Source of the DNA: Prochlorothrix sp035286285
GTDB taxonomy: Bacteria > Cyanobacteriota > Cyanobacteriia > Prochlorotrichales > Prochlorotrichaceae
DNA length: 5,492 nt
Direction: 5' to 3'
Assembly (NCBI GenBank): GCA_035286285.1
Contig: JAYKJG010000444.1
Coordinates: forward strand, 1-5,492
Both the position numbers and the translations under genes were made by a program. Of this stretch, positions 4,764-5,492 are shown in pieces (within the stretch, counting starts at the first letter, position 1; the number at the start of each line of letters is the position of its first letter). Below the pieces are notes generated by a model. That model was not told the origin of the DNA. It searched no databases and saw only the letters and a list, made by a program, of their open reading frames with translations.

Positions 4764-5492
4764 AGCGCTGGAATCCAAACTTTTCAATTCACCCTCGCTT
4801 TGGGGCAAATGTAAGCCGCATTCCTGCTTTAAGCCCCGGAAGCGACTATCCCGCTCATGATTATCCCCCGCCATCACCGGACGGCTAGAATGCCAATCCC
4901 CCACCGAGGTATAGCCCTGATCAAAGTAGGGATGGTAGGGCAAGTCATGCTCCGTCAGATATTGGTACACAGCCTGCGAAGTCCAGTTCAAGATGGGATG
5001 CACCTTATACATCTGGTTTTGGCGATCGACCCAGCGCAGTCGCTTCCGGAAATCCGTCTGGTTGCTGCGCAACCCCGCCAGCCATGCCGTCGCCCCCAAC
5101 TCCTGTAGGGCACGCTGCATTGGCTCCACTTTGCGCATCTGGTCATAGCGGTTCAACGCCTCCACCGTATCCTGCTCCCACAGCCGCCCATAGAGCGCCT
5201 CCATCCGGGCAGGGCTAATGGGGGATTGGTAGACCTTGAGGTTCAGCTTAAGACGCTGACTCAGGCTGTCGGCAAATTGGTAGGTTTCCGCCGGAAGATA
5301 GCCCGTATCCACCCAAATTACCGGAATATCCGGCACCACCGAGGTCACCAAATGCAGCATTACGGCAGACTGGATCCCAAAGCTCGTGCTTAACACCAGC
5401 CCTTCCCCAAAGGTCGTCCCCGCCCACGCCACAATCTCCTGGGAACTACTGCCATCCAACCCCGTATTCACAGCCTCCAAATCCAAACCCTC
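4758..5492 (-). CDS. cysH: Phosphoadenylyl-sulfate reductase (thioredoxin), 5' end beyond window
   Basis: The enzyme reduces PAPS to sulfite and PAP with thioredoxin, in the cytoplasmic sulfate-assimilation pathway. 244 codons are visible, down to TAA at 4760-4758. The frame is still open at the right edge; the in-frame TTG at 5486 is not a convincing start, so roughly ten N-terminal residues are probably missing. Numbered from that TTG, the nucleotide-binding PP-loop is LSTSFGIQSAV (32-42). VDTGYLPAETY (59-69), GLRSNQTDFRK (138-148) and YHPYFDQGYTSVGDWHSSRP (184-203) are family motifs. The catalytic cysteine is Cys223 in QECGLHLP. No other cysteine is present, so the CC/CxxC iron-sulfur set of APS reductases is absent and PAPS is the expected substrate. 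The SLDSSAL ending looks typical of cyanobacterial CysH. Confidence 0.95.
   Translation of the reverse strand, partial: EGLDLEAVNTGLDGSSSQEIVAWAGTTFGEGLVLSTSFGIQSAVMLHLVTSVVPDIPVIWVDTGYLPAETYQFADSLSQRLKLNLKVYQSPISPARMEALYGRLWEQDTVEALNRYDQMRKVEPMQRALQELGATAWLAGLRSNQTDFRKRLRWVDRQNQMYKVHPILNWTSQAVYQYLTEHDLPYHPYFDQGYTSVGDWHSSRPVMAGDNHERDSRFRGLKQECGLHLPQSEGELKSLDSSAL

Noticed and set aside
4643..4888. Plus-strand 81-codon frame over the cysH end and its spacer
   Set aside because: It overlaps the confident cysH frame on the other strand, and its peptide is repeat-like (PRGNVPLKERW); no start signal supports it.

Overview
The window looks like chromosomal DNA of a cyanobacterium, probably a GC-rich, filamentous-type lineage. 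Three things point there. The HIP1 octamer GCGATCGC occurs five times (460, 1073, 1473, 2380 and 2734), far more often than chance. The L32, CysH and polysaccharide-export proteins read like cyanobacterial family members. Dispersed palindromic intergenic repeats are dense. Species was not determined; the repeats remind me of Prochlorothrix-like genomes, but that is unverified memory.

Layout from left to right. Positions 1-239 hold the acidic Ala/Pro/Glu-rich C-terminal end of a plus-strand gene running in from outside. A convergent interval follows, with a hairpin repeat, copy A of the palindromic family and a strong terminator at 373-402. On the minus strand are rpmF (ribosomal protein L32, 469-648, too short for a routine ORF scan), with a recognisable promoter and a repeat-containing leader, and then a dual-specificity-type protein phosphatase (912-1487, or up to 1562). 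A divergent interval of about 0.7 kb (1488-2196) carries a composite repeat array (1553-1717), a nearly complete MITE-like element (1942-2039) and a -10 box. From there the plus strand encodes a 506-residue periplasmic/outer-membrane polysaccharide export protein with a poly_export domain and three SLBB domains (2197-3717). Convergent to it on the minus strand lie cysH (PAPS reductase, 5' end beyond the right edge), a 124-residue protein I do not recognise and a 99-residue, probably conserved, cyanobacterial protein of unknown function. Another copy of the palindromic repeat separates the last two.

The protein genes are mostly ordinary: translation, sulfate assimilation and envelope polysaccharide export. 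The phosphatase lying divergent to the export protein recalls Wza/Wzb pairing, although it belongs to a different phosphatase fold family and no tyrosine kinase is visible. The most unusual content is the repeat family. It has a core hairpin around ACGGAC-TTTA-GTCCGT, an A-rich GCTCGTAGT shoulder, and ends of the type GGGTGCATTTCAC. Six core copies sit in four intergenic places. One copy shows a compensatory base-pair change, one has an inverted loop, and two loci are flanked by short direct repeats. The family appears to supply, or lie next to, gene starts and terminators. No transposase is present, so any mobilisation would have to be in trans.
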